Below, one piece after another: positions 44,349-57,132 of a stretch of DNA of 64,000 nucleotides (positions are counted from its first letter, which is position 1; each line of letters starts with the position of its first letter). The stretch is from contig JAPDFW010000092.1 of assembly GCA_028826165.1 (NCBI GenBank), forward strand, positions 124,001 through 188,000, written 5' to 3'. Position numbers and translations under genes: made by a program. The notes under the pieces were generated by a model that was given only the letters and a program-made list of their open reading frames with translations, made no database searches and was not told the origin of the DNA. Source of the DNA: Anaeramoeba ignava (Eukaryota > Metamonada > Anaeramoebidae).

Positions 44349-45797
44349 ATGCAAAGATTAAATATTGAAATTCAACGTTCATTAACGCCTGATGAAAAAT
44401 ATAAAAAACCAGAAGAACTTTCTGAAGAATGTGGACATTTAGTTCATTCAAAAAGTTTAGATTTTAAAGGTTTAGCCAAATCTCGTGCTTTTCCTTTAGT
44501 TTCTCCAAGACCTTTAAAAAGTTGTTTTATTGATGGGTAAGTTTTATTTTGTTTTAAATTAACGAAATAAAATTAAAATTAAAATTAAAATTAAAATTCA
44601 TTTTGAATATTAAAATTAAAATTAAATTTAAAATTAAATTTAAAATTAAATTTAAAATTAAAATTAAAATTTAAATTTAGAATTAAAATTCATTTTGAAT
44701 ATTAAAATTTAAAATTAAAATTAAAATTAAAATTAAAATTAAAATCAAAATTAAAATTAAAATTAAAATTAAAATTAAATTTAAAATTAAAATTAAAATT
44801 AAAATTCATTTTAAAATTAAAATTAAAATTAAAATTAAAATCAAAATTAAAATCAAAAAAAATTAAAAATTAAAATTCAACGTCAAAATCAAAATTAAAA
44901 TTAAAATTAAAATTAAAATTAAAATCAAAATTAAAATTAAAATTAAAATTTTAAAATTAAAATTAAAATTAAAATTCATTTTGAATATTAAAATTAAAAT
45001 TAAATTTAGAATTCACCAAAACCAAAATTAAAATTGTTTTAAAATTAAAATTAAAATAAAATTAAAATTCATTTTGAAAATTAAAATTCATTTATAAAAT
45101 TAAAATTAAAATTAAAATTAAAATTAAAATTAAAATTAAAATTAAAATTAAAATTAAAATTAAAATTAAAATTAAAATTAAAATTAAAATTAAAATTAAA
45201 ATTAAAATTAAAATTAAAATTAAAATTAAAATTAAAATTAAAATTAAAATTAAAATTAAAATTAAAATTAAAATTATAATTAAAATTAAAATTAAAATCA
45301 AAATTAAAATTAAAATTAAAATTAAATTTAAAATTAAATTTAAAATTAAAATTAAAATTCATTTTGAAAATTAAAATTAAAATTAATTTTAAAATCAAAA
45401 TTAAAATCAAAATTCATTTTGAAAATTAAAATTCATTTTGAAAATTAAAAGAATATGGAAATTCAAAAGAAACTATTCAATCGATGATTTTTCAACATTT
45501 TCAATAAATGAACAAGAAACAGATTCAGATAATTTTTCATTAGGACTTCCAAGTTTAACATCCAAAAAATCACTAACAATGTCACAAGAAATGAATGTAG
45601 AATCACAAACATCAGATTTTTGGAGTGGAACAGAAGAAGAAACCTCACAAGAAAAACCACCATTCCTCAGTTCATCCCCACCAAACAGAGCAATGAACCC
45701 TCTTGTGATGGATCCACGATTTAGGAATTTTTGTAATTATGTTCCTCGAGGATCTGAACTTGGTTTACTTTCTGTTTCTCCTCCTTTGATTAAATGA
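44349..45797 (+). CDS. Unrecognised Ser-rich 177-residue protein
   Basis: Exons 44349-44536 (ending GG|GTAAGT) and 45452-45797 (after TTAAAAG) join in phase. The sequence is balanced and polar: LTPDEKYKKPEELSEECGHL, then KSRAFPLVSPRPLKSCFIDG across the junction into IWKFKRNYSIDDFSTFSINE. A Ser/Pro/Glu-rich tail includes SDFWSGTEEETSQEKPPFLS. No signal, membrane span or known motif is visible; probably a regulatory, largely disordered protein. The intron (44537-45451) is AAAATT hexamers. Confidence 0.6.
44560..45450. repeat. (AAAATT)n intronic array
   Basis: About 890 bp of AAAATT hexamers with AAAATC variants and recurring ATTCATTTTGAA interruptions; the longest uninterrupted run is 45095-45275. 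Confidence 0.93.
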
Positions 45798-46101
45798 TAT
45801 TTTTCTTTTTTTTTTATTCTCCTTTTTTTTTTCTTTAAATTGATTTTTTACTTCATTTCATTATGAACAAATTTTTAGATAATGATCTGTTTTTTTTTTT
45901 TTTGCTTATCTTTTCCTCTGTTCTCATTATATTTTTGTTTTCTGTTTTCTGTTTTTTTGTTTTAATTGCTCAAAATTCAATTTAATGAAAGAAGAAAATT
46001 AAAAAAAATAATATTTTTTTTTTCTTTTAGGGAAAATTTTTTTTGATTAAATTTTTCATTTTTCATTATTTATTTTTATTATTTTTTTTTTTAAATTTTT
46101 T
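45798..46101. other. Convergent intergenic spacer, no gene seen
   Basis: T-rich on the plus strand with TTTTTTTCTTT and TTGTTTTCTGTTTTCTG words. No repeat array. Confidence 0.5.
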
Positions 46102-48924
46102 TTAATTATTTTGGGAATTCAAACTTTCCAACTTTTTCATTTCTTTTTTTAATAAAGAATAATCAGGATTAATTTTCAAAGCATTTTGGAAAAAAGTATT
46201 TGCTTCTTGTAATTTGTTTTGAGAAAGAAGAATAGAACCGATATGAGTCAAACTTTTATAATCATTTGGATCCAAAAGACAAGCTTTTTTGAAATACTCC
46301 AAAGCTTCAGAAAATTTAAACATTTCTTTCTTCACTGCACCGATGTTGAAGTTAACGGCTTGAAAATTTGGATCGATTCGAACAACTTTTTCATAACAAC
46401 TCAAGGCTATTTGGAAGTCTTTCATTTTAGAGAAAATAACACCTAAATTATTAAGAACATTTGCATTTTCCGGATTTAATTGGAGACATTTTTGATAATT
46501 TTCGATCGCCTTTTGATGTTGACCCATTTTGTTGTAAGTGATTGCCATATTGTAATAAACATCAAGGATATCGGGGTCTATTTTGAGGCATTTCTGGTAG
46601 TAATCGATAGCGTTTTCGTAATTTGCAAGGGAGTCGTAAATATTTCCGATATTATAAAACGCATCGACAAAATTTGGATTGATTTGAGTAACTTTGATTA
46701 AATGTTTCAGTGCTTTTTCGTTCTCATCAAGTTGGAAATAAAGGACACCCAAGTTATTATGGGCGTCGATTGAGTTTTGGTCGAGATCGAGTATTTTTTT
46801 GTAGCATTTTAAAGCTTCCTCAAACTCTTGGTTTTGCTCGTAGATGTTTGCGATGCTGTAATAAGGATCGGGAAGATCCGGATTCAAATCAATTGCTTTT
46901 TTGTAATTTTCGAGTGAATCCGAATATTTTTCAAGTTGGTCATAAATCAATCCGAGCTCAAAATAATATTCCGAATTCAACGGTTCCAAGTCAAGTAGTT
47001 TGTGATACCATTCAATTGATTCGTTGTATTTTTGCTGATCAAAATAGAGCTTTGCAATGTGCAAATATGGCTCGGGATTTTCAGGTTTCAATTGTGCTGC
47101 TTTTTGGAAGCAATCAACCGCTTGGTCGAAGTCTGATAATTCTTCATAAATCACTGCAATCTTGAAATAACTTTCCGGATCTTCTGGATCAATTTGGATC
47201 ACTTTTTGGAAACATTCAATTGCTTCTGACAATTGATTTGATTTTTCATAAGCAATTCCCAAATTGAAAAATGCGTTAGTGTGATTATCGTTAAGTTCAA
47301 TCACTTTCTGGAAATATTTGATTGCTTGTTCAACTTCTGTTTCTTTTTCCTGGTGAATCACACCCAAATTAAATAGCGCTTGAATATTTTGATTATCAAT
47401 CGTAAGTATTTTTTTATAAAGAGTAATTGATTTTTTAGTTTGTCCAATTAGAAAGTTCAATTCCGCATTTTTCATTAACGCTTCAATATCATTTGAATTT
47501 AAAGAAATGACTTTATCCAGATTCTTGATAGCTTTTTGGAAGTTATTTTGGGATTCGTAAATTCCCGCAAGATTAAAATACGAATTTGGATTTTTCTTAT
47601 CGATTTTAATTGCTTTTTGATAATGTTCAATTGATTTCTCAATTTTCCCCTCTTTGCTATAAAGAAATGCTATATTGAAATGTCCGTTCATACTTTTCGG
47701 ATTCAGTTCCAATCCTTTAGAGTAATTTTTGATGGCTTCTTCGCTATTTTCTTGTCTGTCATAAACAATTCCACAAAGAAAATAAATATCTGCATTTTCT
47801 GGATCGATTTCTTTTGCTTTTTCAAAATTTTCTATTGCTTTTGTATATTCTTTTTTTCTTTCCATTATCAATCCTATGTTTAAATATGGATCCGCATTTG
47901 TTTTGTTTATTTCCGTTTCTTTTTGTAGAGATAAAAGCGCTTCTTCGTCTAAGCCTTGCTCGAGGTAATAATTTGAGACATTTTCAATTTGTTCGATGTT
48001 TTCTTTTTGTTTTTTCTTTTCTTTTTTGTTTTGTTTTTTATTTTCTTCTTGAAGTTCTTCTTTAAATTCTTTTGGAATTTCTTTAATTTCTTTTGGAATT
48101 TCTTTTTTAATTTCTTTTGGAATTTCTTTTTGAATTTCTTTTGGAATTTCTTTTGGAATTTCTTTTGGAATTTCTTCTTTAATTTCTTCTTTAATTTCTT
48201 TTGGAATTTCTTTTGGAATTTCTTCTTTAATTTCTTTTGGAATTTCTTCTTTAATTTCTTCTTTAATTTCTTTTTTAATTTCTTCTTTAAATTCTTTTTG
48301 AATTTCTTCTTTAAATTCTTTTTGATTAATTTTCTTTTTTGGTTTTGGAGGTGTAATATTGTTTGTTTCTATTTAAAATTGAGAAATTAAAATTGGTTTG
48401 TATTTTAATTTTAATTGTAATTGATTTGGAATTGAATTGTAATTGAATTGTAATTGATTTGGAATTGATTTGTAATTGAATTGTAATTTGTAATTGAATT
48501 TTAAATTGAATTGTAATTGAATTGTAATTGATTTGGAATTAATTTGGAATTGAATTTTAATTTAATTTGTAATTAATTTGTAATTAATTTGTAATTTTAA
48601 TTTTGATTTGGAAATTGTAACAATAAAAGAAAATAAATTAAATAAAAATTATTATTAATTTTCATTTTTTAAAGAAAAAAAATTTTTTTATATTGAAAAA
48701 AAAGCGTTACTTGAATTTATTAATTGAGAATTAACTTTTTTAAAAAAACTTTGTTTTTGGTTATTTGATTTATTTTCTTGAATTAATTGATTTGAATTAA
48801 ATGAATTAATTGTTTGGAAATCCAAAGGATTTAATTCCTCTTTTTCTTTTGGAAATGGAAAATTTAATTCTGTTAAAATTAAATGAAGTCTTAAACGATC
48901 TAATGGAATTTTCCTGTTTTGCAT
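46102..48924 (-). CDS. Long TPR-repeat protein
   Basis: Exons 48924-48711 and 48368-46102 encode 826 residues. Residues 1-71 are N/Q/S-rich. About 75-190 is a charged repeat of KEIPKEI/KEEI units (18-nt DNA period). From ~215 to ~815 there are about 17 tetratricopeptide repeats of 34 residues, e.g. YTKAIENFEKAKEIDPENAD, SYFNLAGIYESQNNFQKAIK, DAFYNIGNIYDSLANYENAI, NVLNNLGVIFSKMKDFQIAL. The array resembles the superhelix of O-GlcNAc transferase or Bardet-Biedl/IFT TPR proteins, but no glycosyltransferase domain follows. It is a protein-binding scaffold; the partner is unknown. The TPR part is less AT-rich than the spacers. Confidence 0.93.
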
Positions 48925-48989
48925 TTTGTTTTAAATAAAAGAAGAAGAATGAAGGAAAAAAAATGAAAAAAAAAATGAAAAAAAAAATT

Positions 48990-51400
48990 CTTAATTAATT
49001 AAAATTATAATAAGATTTTAAAATAAATAAAAAGGAGATTATATTTATTAATAATTTTAAAATTAAAGATAAATTAAAATTAATTAAATTTAATAAATTA
49101 ATTATTATTAAAAAAATTTAAATAAAATTGATTAAAATTAATTAATTTAAATTATAGTAAGATTTTAAAATAAATAAAAATAAGATTACATTTATTAATA
49201 ATTTTAAAATTAAAAATAAATTAAATTTAATTAAATTTAATAAATTAATTATTATTAAAAAAATTGAAATAAAATTAATTAAATTATTAATTAAAATTAT
49301 AATAAGATTTTAAAATAAATAAAAAGGAGATTACATTTATTAATAATTTTAAAATTAAAGATAAATTAAATTTAATTAAATTTAATAAATTAATTATTAT
49401 TAAAAAAATTTAAAATAAAATTGATTAAATTATTAATTAAAAATATAATAAGATTTTAAAATAAATAAAAAGGAGATTATATTTATTATTAATTTTAAAA
49501 TTAAAAATAAATTAAATTTAATTGAATTAAATAAATTAATTATTATTAAAAATTAAAATAAAATTAATTAAAAAATAATTAATTAAAATTATAATAAGAT
49601 TTTAAAATAAATAAAAATAAGATTACATTTATTAATAATTTTAAAATTAAAAATAAATTAAATTTAATTGAATTTAATAAATTAATTATTATTAAATAAA
49701 TTGAAATAAAATTAATAAAATAATTAATTAAAATTATAATAAGATTTTAAAATAAATAAAAAGGAGATTATATTTATTAATAATTTTAAAATTAAAAATA
49801 AATTAAATTTAATTAAATTTAATAAATTAATTATTATTAAATAAATTAAAATAAAATTGATTAAATTAATTAATTAAAATTATAATAAGATTTTAAAATA
49901 AATAAAAATAAGATTATATTTATTATTAATTTTAAAATTAAAAATAAATTAAAATTAATTAAATTTAATAAATTAATTATTATTAAAAAATTAAAATAAA
50001 ATTAATTAAAATTAATTAATTTAAAATTATAATAAGATTTTAAAATAAATAAAAATAAGATTACATTTATTAATAATTTTAAAATTAAAAATAAATTAAA
50101 TTTAATTAAATTTAATAAATTAATTATTATTAAATAAATTGAAATAAAATTAATAAAATAATTAATTAAAATTACAATAAGATTTTAAAATAAATAAAAA
50201 TAAGATTACATTTATTAATAATTTTAAAATTAAAAATAAATTAAAATTTAATTAAATTTAATAAATTAATTATTATTAAATAAATTAAAATAAAATTGAT
50301 TAAATTAATTAATTAAAATTATAATAAGATTTTAAAATAAATAAAAATAAGATTACATTTATTAATAATTTTAAAATTAAAAATAAATTAAAATTAATTA
50401 AATTTAATAAATTAATTATTATTAAAAAAATTAAAATAAAATTAATTAAATTATTAATTAAAATTATAATAAGATTTTAAAATAAATAAAAAGGAGATTA
50501 CATTTATTAATAATTTTAAAATTAAAGATAAATTTAAATTTAATTAAATTTAATAAATTAATTATTATTAAATAAATTGAAATAAAATTGATTAAAATAA
50601 TTAATTTAAATTATAATAAGATTTTAAAATAAATAAAAATAAGATTATATTTAGTAATAATTTTAAAATTAAAGATAAATTAAATTTAATTAAATTTAAT
50701 AAATTAATTATTATTAAAAAAATTGAAATAAAATTAATTAAAATTAATTAATTAAAATTATAATAAGATTTTAAAATAAATAAAAATAAGGGATTACATT
50801 TATTATTAATTTTAAAATTAAAAATAAATTAAATTTAATTAAATTTAATAAATTAATTATTATTAAAAATTTAAATAAATTTGATTAAATTAATTAAAAA
50901 TTATAATAAGATTTTAAAATAAATAAAAAGGAGATTATATTTATTATTAATTTTAAAATTAAAGATAAATTAAATTTAATTAAATTTAATAAATTAATTA
51001 TTATTAAAAAAAATTGAAATAAAATTAATTAAAATTAATTAATTAAAAATTATAATAAGATTTTAAAGTAAATAAAAAGGAGATTATATTTATTAATAAT
51101 TTTAAAATTAAAGATAAATTAAATTTAATTAAATTTAATAAATTAATTATTATTAAAAAAATTAAAATAAAATTAATTAAATTATTAATTAAAATTATAA
51201 TAAGATTTTAAAATAAATAAAAATAAGATTACATTTATTAATAATTTTAAAATTAAAAATAAATTAAATTTAATTAAATTTAATAAATTAATTATTATTA
51301 AAAAAATTGAAATAAAATTGATTAAATTATTAATTAAAATTATAATAAGATTTTAAAATAAATAAAAAGGGGATCTTGTTGATTATTAATTTTAAAATTA
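48990..51400. repeat. Satellite B, ~145-bp tandem array
   Basis: About 16-17 head-to-tail copies. The marker AAGATTTTAAAATAAATAAAAA starts at about 49012, 49159, 49304, 49449 and 49596, a period of 145-147 bp. Each unit also has either AGGAGATTA(C/T)ATTTATTA or ATAAGATTA(C/T)ATTTATTA, then TTTAATAAATTAATTATTATTAAA. Consensus differs from satellite A, but length and A/T purity are similar. No gene within. Confidence 0.95.
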
Positions 51401-51685
51401 AAGATAAATTAAAATTTAAATTAAATTATTTTGGTTTATTTTGCTATTTTTGTTTTAAATTAAAAAATAAAAATAAAAGAAGAAAAATCAAAAAAAAAAG
51501 GAGAAAAATTTGTTTTTGTTTTTAATTTTAATTTTCTATTTAGTTTTGTTTTCGAATTTGATCTCTTTATTTTTTAAATGAAAAAGTAAACTAAAAAAAA
51601 AATTTTAATTTTTTAAATAATTTTCTTAAATTTCATTTTTTTTTTCATTTTTTTTTTAATTCAAATATTATTTGACTAAATTAAG

Positions 51686-54600
51686 ATGAGTCAACAACAA
51701 GAACAAGAAATTACAAATATAATTGTTTGTGCTAATAAATTAAATTTCATTTTTATTATAAATTAAATATAAATAAATTTTCAACGTTTTTTATTTATTT
51801 ATTAAAAATTTTTCAAAAATTTTTTTATTAATAGAATAAGTTAAAAATTAATGAATGGTTTTCTCAACCTTGTTTAATCAATTTAATTAAGCAAACTAAT
51901 GGAGATCAAGTTGAAATATTTGGGAATGTTTTAAATACAATTCAAAAATTACTTAATCGAAATTTACAGTATAATTTCAAATTGAAAAAAAAAAAAGAAA
52001 AAGAAAAAGAAAAATTTTTAATAAAAAAAAAATAAAAATAATCTAAAAAATTTTTTTCATACAACTTCATTATTGATTCAAATACAAAAACAACCACACA
52101 CTATCAACGACAAAATAACAAAAGGGAAGAACTTACTGTTCCAAAACTTGAAGAACTATTGAATATTTTTCAATATTTTTTAAGACATCATTTTCAATTA
52201 ACAAAACAAGAGATGAATAAAAGCAACACAGAAAGTGGCATGAATATGAACAGTATTTATCAAAAAAATAGTTTAGAAGTTGTAGTACAGAATTTCCCAG
52301 GATTAGCTTTCTTATGTTTACATGATATAGTTCTTTCTCAGCTTAAACAAGATCAAAATCAAGTTATCACTTTTTTTAATGAAGATGATCAACATAAATT
52401 TTCAAAAGCCAACTTTAATAATCGATTTACTTTCTTCTAATGAGAAAGATCTCCAGTTTCAATATCATATAAAGATACTTGAAATTCTCCAAACTTGTGC
52501 TGGTTATTTTCTTTCTTCTTATTACTTTCAAAAAATTGATGAGAGAATAACAAAATTAATTGATGATTTGACAAACAAAAAAAAAGAAATTGAAAATGTA
52601 AGTTTTCGTAATTTTTTTTTTTGGAATTTATTTTTAATTTTAATTTTAATTTTAATTTTAATTTCAATTTCAATTTCAATTGATTTAATTTTAATTTTAA
52701 TTTTAATTTTATTTTTAATTTAATTTTAATTTAATTTTAATTTTAATTTCAATTTTATTTTTAATTTTAAATTTTAATTTAAATTTTAATTTTAATTTCA
52801 ATTTTAATTTTAATTTTAATTTTAATTGATTTAATTTTAATTTTGATTTTAATTTATTTAATTTTAATTTTAATTTTAATTTTAATTTTAATTTTAATTT
52901 TAATTTTAATTTTAATTTTTAATTTTGAATTAATTTTGAATTTTAAATTAAATCTAGAATCAAAATCAACCACAATTCAATTCTGTTGCTCCTGAACCAG
53001 TTCAAAGATCAGAATCAGCAATAGTAACAATCGAAACAAAAGATTTTCCACAACAAAACGAAAAAAGTCGGAGTGATTTTGATTTACATTCACATACATT
53101 ACAGTTGCCAAAACAAGAAAAAGAAAAAATTGAAGAAAATACAAAAGAAAGTGAAAAAAAATTAGAAAATGAAATGAACACAAGTATTGAAACTGAAGAA
53201 ACCAAATCACAACCAAATGCAAAAAAAGATCAAGGAAAATTTGATTCTATTTATGTTTATTTTGCAGATGCCTCAAAAGAAGTATTTCCAGCAGATTCAT
53301 CATTAACTGTTGAACAACTTGTTCAAGAAGTTATGAATAAAAGAAAACTTGAAGGAGAACATAATTTGGTCGCAAATTTTAAAAGCAAAGATTTTTTAAT
53401 GAAAGTTCTGAATCCATCGTTAATTTCCAAATTAAAAGAAAGTCATTTTCGCAAAATTGTCATTTTATCAAAGCTTCAAGTTCTTCCCAAAGAATCATTA
53501 ATGAAAAAATATTTTGATGATCAAATCACGTTTTTTATTCAACCTAAAGTTGAGATTGTGAATGCAATATTGCCGCCTTTGCCACATGAAACAATCCCCA
53601 TTTTGGAAAAACTTGATGTGAATTTGAAATTATCATCGATATTGAAAAATCTTTGCAAAAAATATAAAGTTTCTGATGATCAATATGGACTGTTTTTACT
53701 TGTTTTGAATTCTTCTTTTGATGAAGAGTTTATTCAGTCAAGTTATTGGAATTCTTTTAATAACAAGCTTGGTTTTATTTATAATAATAATAAAGATGGT
53801 CCTGATAGGATTGTTATTGATAAAGCTTCTTGTTTTGAAGAGATTAAATTTGATGATAGTGGTGATTTCCATATTGATGATTATTTGATACAATCTCTTA
53901 AACTTGGATATTGGCTTCGTCCTGTTCATAAATTGAAATTATCACATTATTTGAATAATATTATTGTAAATATTTAAAAATTAAAAATTAAAAATATTTA
54001 AAATTAAAATATTAAAAATTAAAAAATTAAAAATTAAAATATTTAAAAATATTTAAAATTAAAATATTAAAAATTAAAAAATTAAAAATTAAAATATTTA
54101 AAATTAAAATATTAAAAATATTTAAAATTAAAAATTAAAAATTAAAATAATATTTAAAAATATCTAGTTCACAGAAAATTCGCTTCTTAAATTCCAACCA
54201 AAACCAATCAGAATCAATTTAACATATTGGGACGCAGCCAAACAAGATAACATACGAACTCAAGTTCTTGTGGATTGCACAATAAAATGCGGGATCCTTA
54301 TTGACGAATTCTGCAACAGCTTTAGAATCCCGAAAGTAAATATGATCGGGAACTTATTTTATATTGAATACGAAATGGAAGAGAAAAAAACAAAGAAAAT
54401 AGATGAATTTTCAGAAGAAATTAAGCAGTTAGTGCCACTTGAAAAGCATTTGAACTTAATGGATCTTCAAATCAAAGAGAATTCAACATTAAGACTCATT
54501 GTTTTTGAGAAGGAAAGAATGGAGTATAAATACGAACCAATAATCCCTAATCCAAAATCAAAACAAGCAAGAATTTTCGATGATTCCGTTTATTTTTGGA

Positions 54601-56393
54601 ATGAAGTTCCGCATGCAGGCGACACGAATTTAGTTCTTCAGGGAAAAGACGAAGCCGACAAGGATCGGAAAAACTTTGAGCTTGCAATTGAAAAACGGAA
54701 GGTTTTAAATCTCAACAAAAAAGAACAAGAATTATTTGACTTTTTTTTCAAGATAAAAGCGGCCAGTTTAAATCGTTTGATCGAGATGCTGACAAACGAG
54801 AACTACTACAGTAAATTTTTTGCCAAGACAATGATTTGCTCTCTACCGATGATTACTCAAGACGAGGAGTTCTTCATTGGAAAGCTGAAGGAGAGATACC
54901 ATTTCCCAGCACAGATAACTTCCACAATTCAAGAAAGAGAAAAAGTGCAATATTACGTTATGCTTTTATTAAAAAAATTTGTGAAGTACAAATACAAGAA
55001 CAACTTGCAAGTCAGTACCACAGTATCAAACGATATTCTGCGTTTTATTCGAAACATCTTTATGTTGCATCCCAAAGCAGAATTCCGAACAAGCGGATGC
55101 GAAATTGAGCTTTTGCTCATGAAACTCCAAAAAGGATTGCTTTACGAACCAGAAACTTTGAATATGAAGAAATCAACATCGGATAACAGTATTGAAACAA
55201 GCACAAAACAATCTTCAAAATCACAAGCACAACACTCAAAATCAAATTCTCAAGATTTATCAAAAAATCAATCAAAAATTTCACACTCTCAATCTGATAA
55301 CGAATCTCACTCAAACTCAAACAATAAACCCCAGAACGAAGAAACAAAAGACATCCTTTCTGTTGCCGTAAGTCTCCTCGGAAAGTATGTCCCGTTCAAA
55401 GACGATTTCCCTTCCATTGAAGAAAACCTTCGAGACACTGCAAAAAAACTACAAAATGAAAAAGCTAATTTTTCACTTGCAAAAATTTTTGTGACAGAAA
55501 TTGGATCGCGTATCGAATCCACAGACGACGACGCAGAAATGTCAGACTACTCAGACCTCAGTCTTGTTGATGACGATGACGGAATGGGTGATCAAACCAA
55601 GAAGTCCAACGACCAACTAATCACTCCATTTCCCTTAGGAAAAACAAAACAATTCTCGATTTTGCGAGTTAATATCACAGAGTTTTGCAAACAATTAACC
55701 CTCATAAGCTTCAGTAATTTCCGCAGAATCAAGATCCACGAATTCTTCTTCACGCGATGGACAAAGCACAAGAACCCCAAAAATCAAGACGAGATGTCAT
55801 CTGCAAAAAATGTCATCTCAATCATTGAAAAATTCAACATAATTGCCGATTGGGTTTCACTTTCGATTCTTCGTGAATTCAACCTCGACAAAAGAGCCAA
55901 GGTGCTTTCAGCCTTTATAAAAATGGCTCACTATTTACATTCCATCGGCAACTACCACGACGTTATGGGAATTGTCTCTGGTCTTCAGAGTTCTGCCGTT
56001 TACAGACTCGCGAACACTTGGAAAAATGTTCCCCAAAAATTACTTCAACATTTCAAGTCACTTGATGAACTTACAAGTGTCGACCATTTCAAAAGTCTTC
56101 GTGAAGAGTATCGCAACTCAACTGGTCCTATTGTTCCTTATCTTGGTGTCTATCTTTCTGATTTTACTATGCTTGAGGAAATTTCAAACCGTCTTAAAGA
56201 TAATTTAGTTAATTTTTCAAAACTTAGAAGATTTTATACAAGCTATTATCAAATTGCTCAATTCCAAAAAACTCCTTATAATTTCCCTTTCAATGAAACT
56301 GTTCATAAGTTAGTTACGTCAATTCCTAATCAAAAAGTTGATGAACAAGTTTTCTGGGATCTTTCAACAAAAATTGAACCTTTAAATTTTTAA
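51686..56393 (+). CDS. Second RasGEF, with N-terminal helical and ubiquitin-like regions
   Basis: Exons 51686-51724, 51835-51968, ~52059-52597, 52958-53965 and 54168-56393. The first ~240 residues are helical. Exon 4 holds a ubiquitin/RA-like segment (SIYVYFADASKEVFPADSSL) and exon 5 begins with another (PIRINLTYWDAAKQ, TIKCGILIDEFCNSFRIP). RasGEF_N is KIKAASLNRLIEMLTNENYY. An S/N/Q-rich insert precedes the Cdc25 domain (TEFCKQLTLISFSNFRRIKI; HYLHSIGNYHDVMGIVSGLQ; TGPIVPYLGVYLSDFTML). Activates a Ras-family GTPase. Two oddities: exon 3 has no AG acceptor (TTTTTTTC before ATACAAC), and its frame shifts by one base near 52400 (HKFSK to PTLIIDLL). The N-terminal exons could belong to a separate gene; the last two exons are secure. 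Confidence 0.8.
52615..52957. repeat. (TTTTAA)n intronic array
   Basis: Intron 3 of the second RasGEF gene, AATTTT hexamers with AATTTC variants. Confidence 0.85.
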
Positions 56394-56830
56394 ATCAAAA
56401 ATCAAAATCAAAAATCAAAATCAAAATCAATTTAAATTAAAATCAAATTAAATTTAAATTAAAATCAAAACCAAAATCATATTCAAAATCAAAATCAAAA
56501 ATCAAAAACCAAAATCAAAATCAAAATCAAAATCAAACCAAAATCAAAATCAAACCAAAATCAAAATCAAAATCAAAATCAATTTAAATCAAATTCAAAC
56601 AAAAATCAAAATCAAAATCAATTTAAATCAAAAATCAAAAATCAAAAATCAAAAATCAAAATCAAAATCAATTTAAATTAAAATCAAAATCAAAATCAAA
56701 ATCAAAATCAAATTCAAAATCAAATTCAAACAAAAATCAAAATCAAAAATCAAAAATCAAAATCAATTTAAATCAAAATCAAAAATTAATCAATTTAAAT
56801 CAAAATCAAAATCAAATCAAAAATCAAAAA
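56394..56830. repeat. (AAAATC)n spacer repeat
   Basis: AAAATCAAAATC and AAAAATC words with ATTTAAATT breaks directly after the RasGEF stop codon. No gene. 56830-57132 is T/A-run spacer before the convergent ELMO-type gene. Confidence 0.85.
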
Positions 56831-57132
56831 ATTTTTCATTTACTTCCTTTTTTATCTTTTATAATTTCATTCATTTTTCTAATATGGGTTTATTCCATAG
56901 CTTGTAAAATCTTTCTTAATTGTTTTTTTTTCACATTGTTTTTTTTTCCTTTCTCAGATTGAAACAAAAAAAACAAATAAGTGAATAAAACAATGATTTA
57001 CAAAAAAAAAAAAAAAATTTAGAAATTTTTGAATTGATTTTAATTATTTTAAAAAAAAACATTAAAAAAAAAAAGTGAAAAAAAAACTTTCAAAAAGAAA
57101 AAGAAAAATCAATTCAAAATTTTTTTTTTTGC

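Noticed and set aside
46219-47165. Plus-strand frames within the TPR region
   Set aside because: Antisense shadows; the minus strand holds unmistakable TPR repeats.
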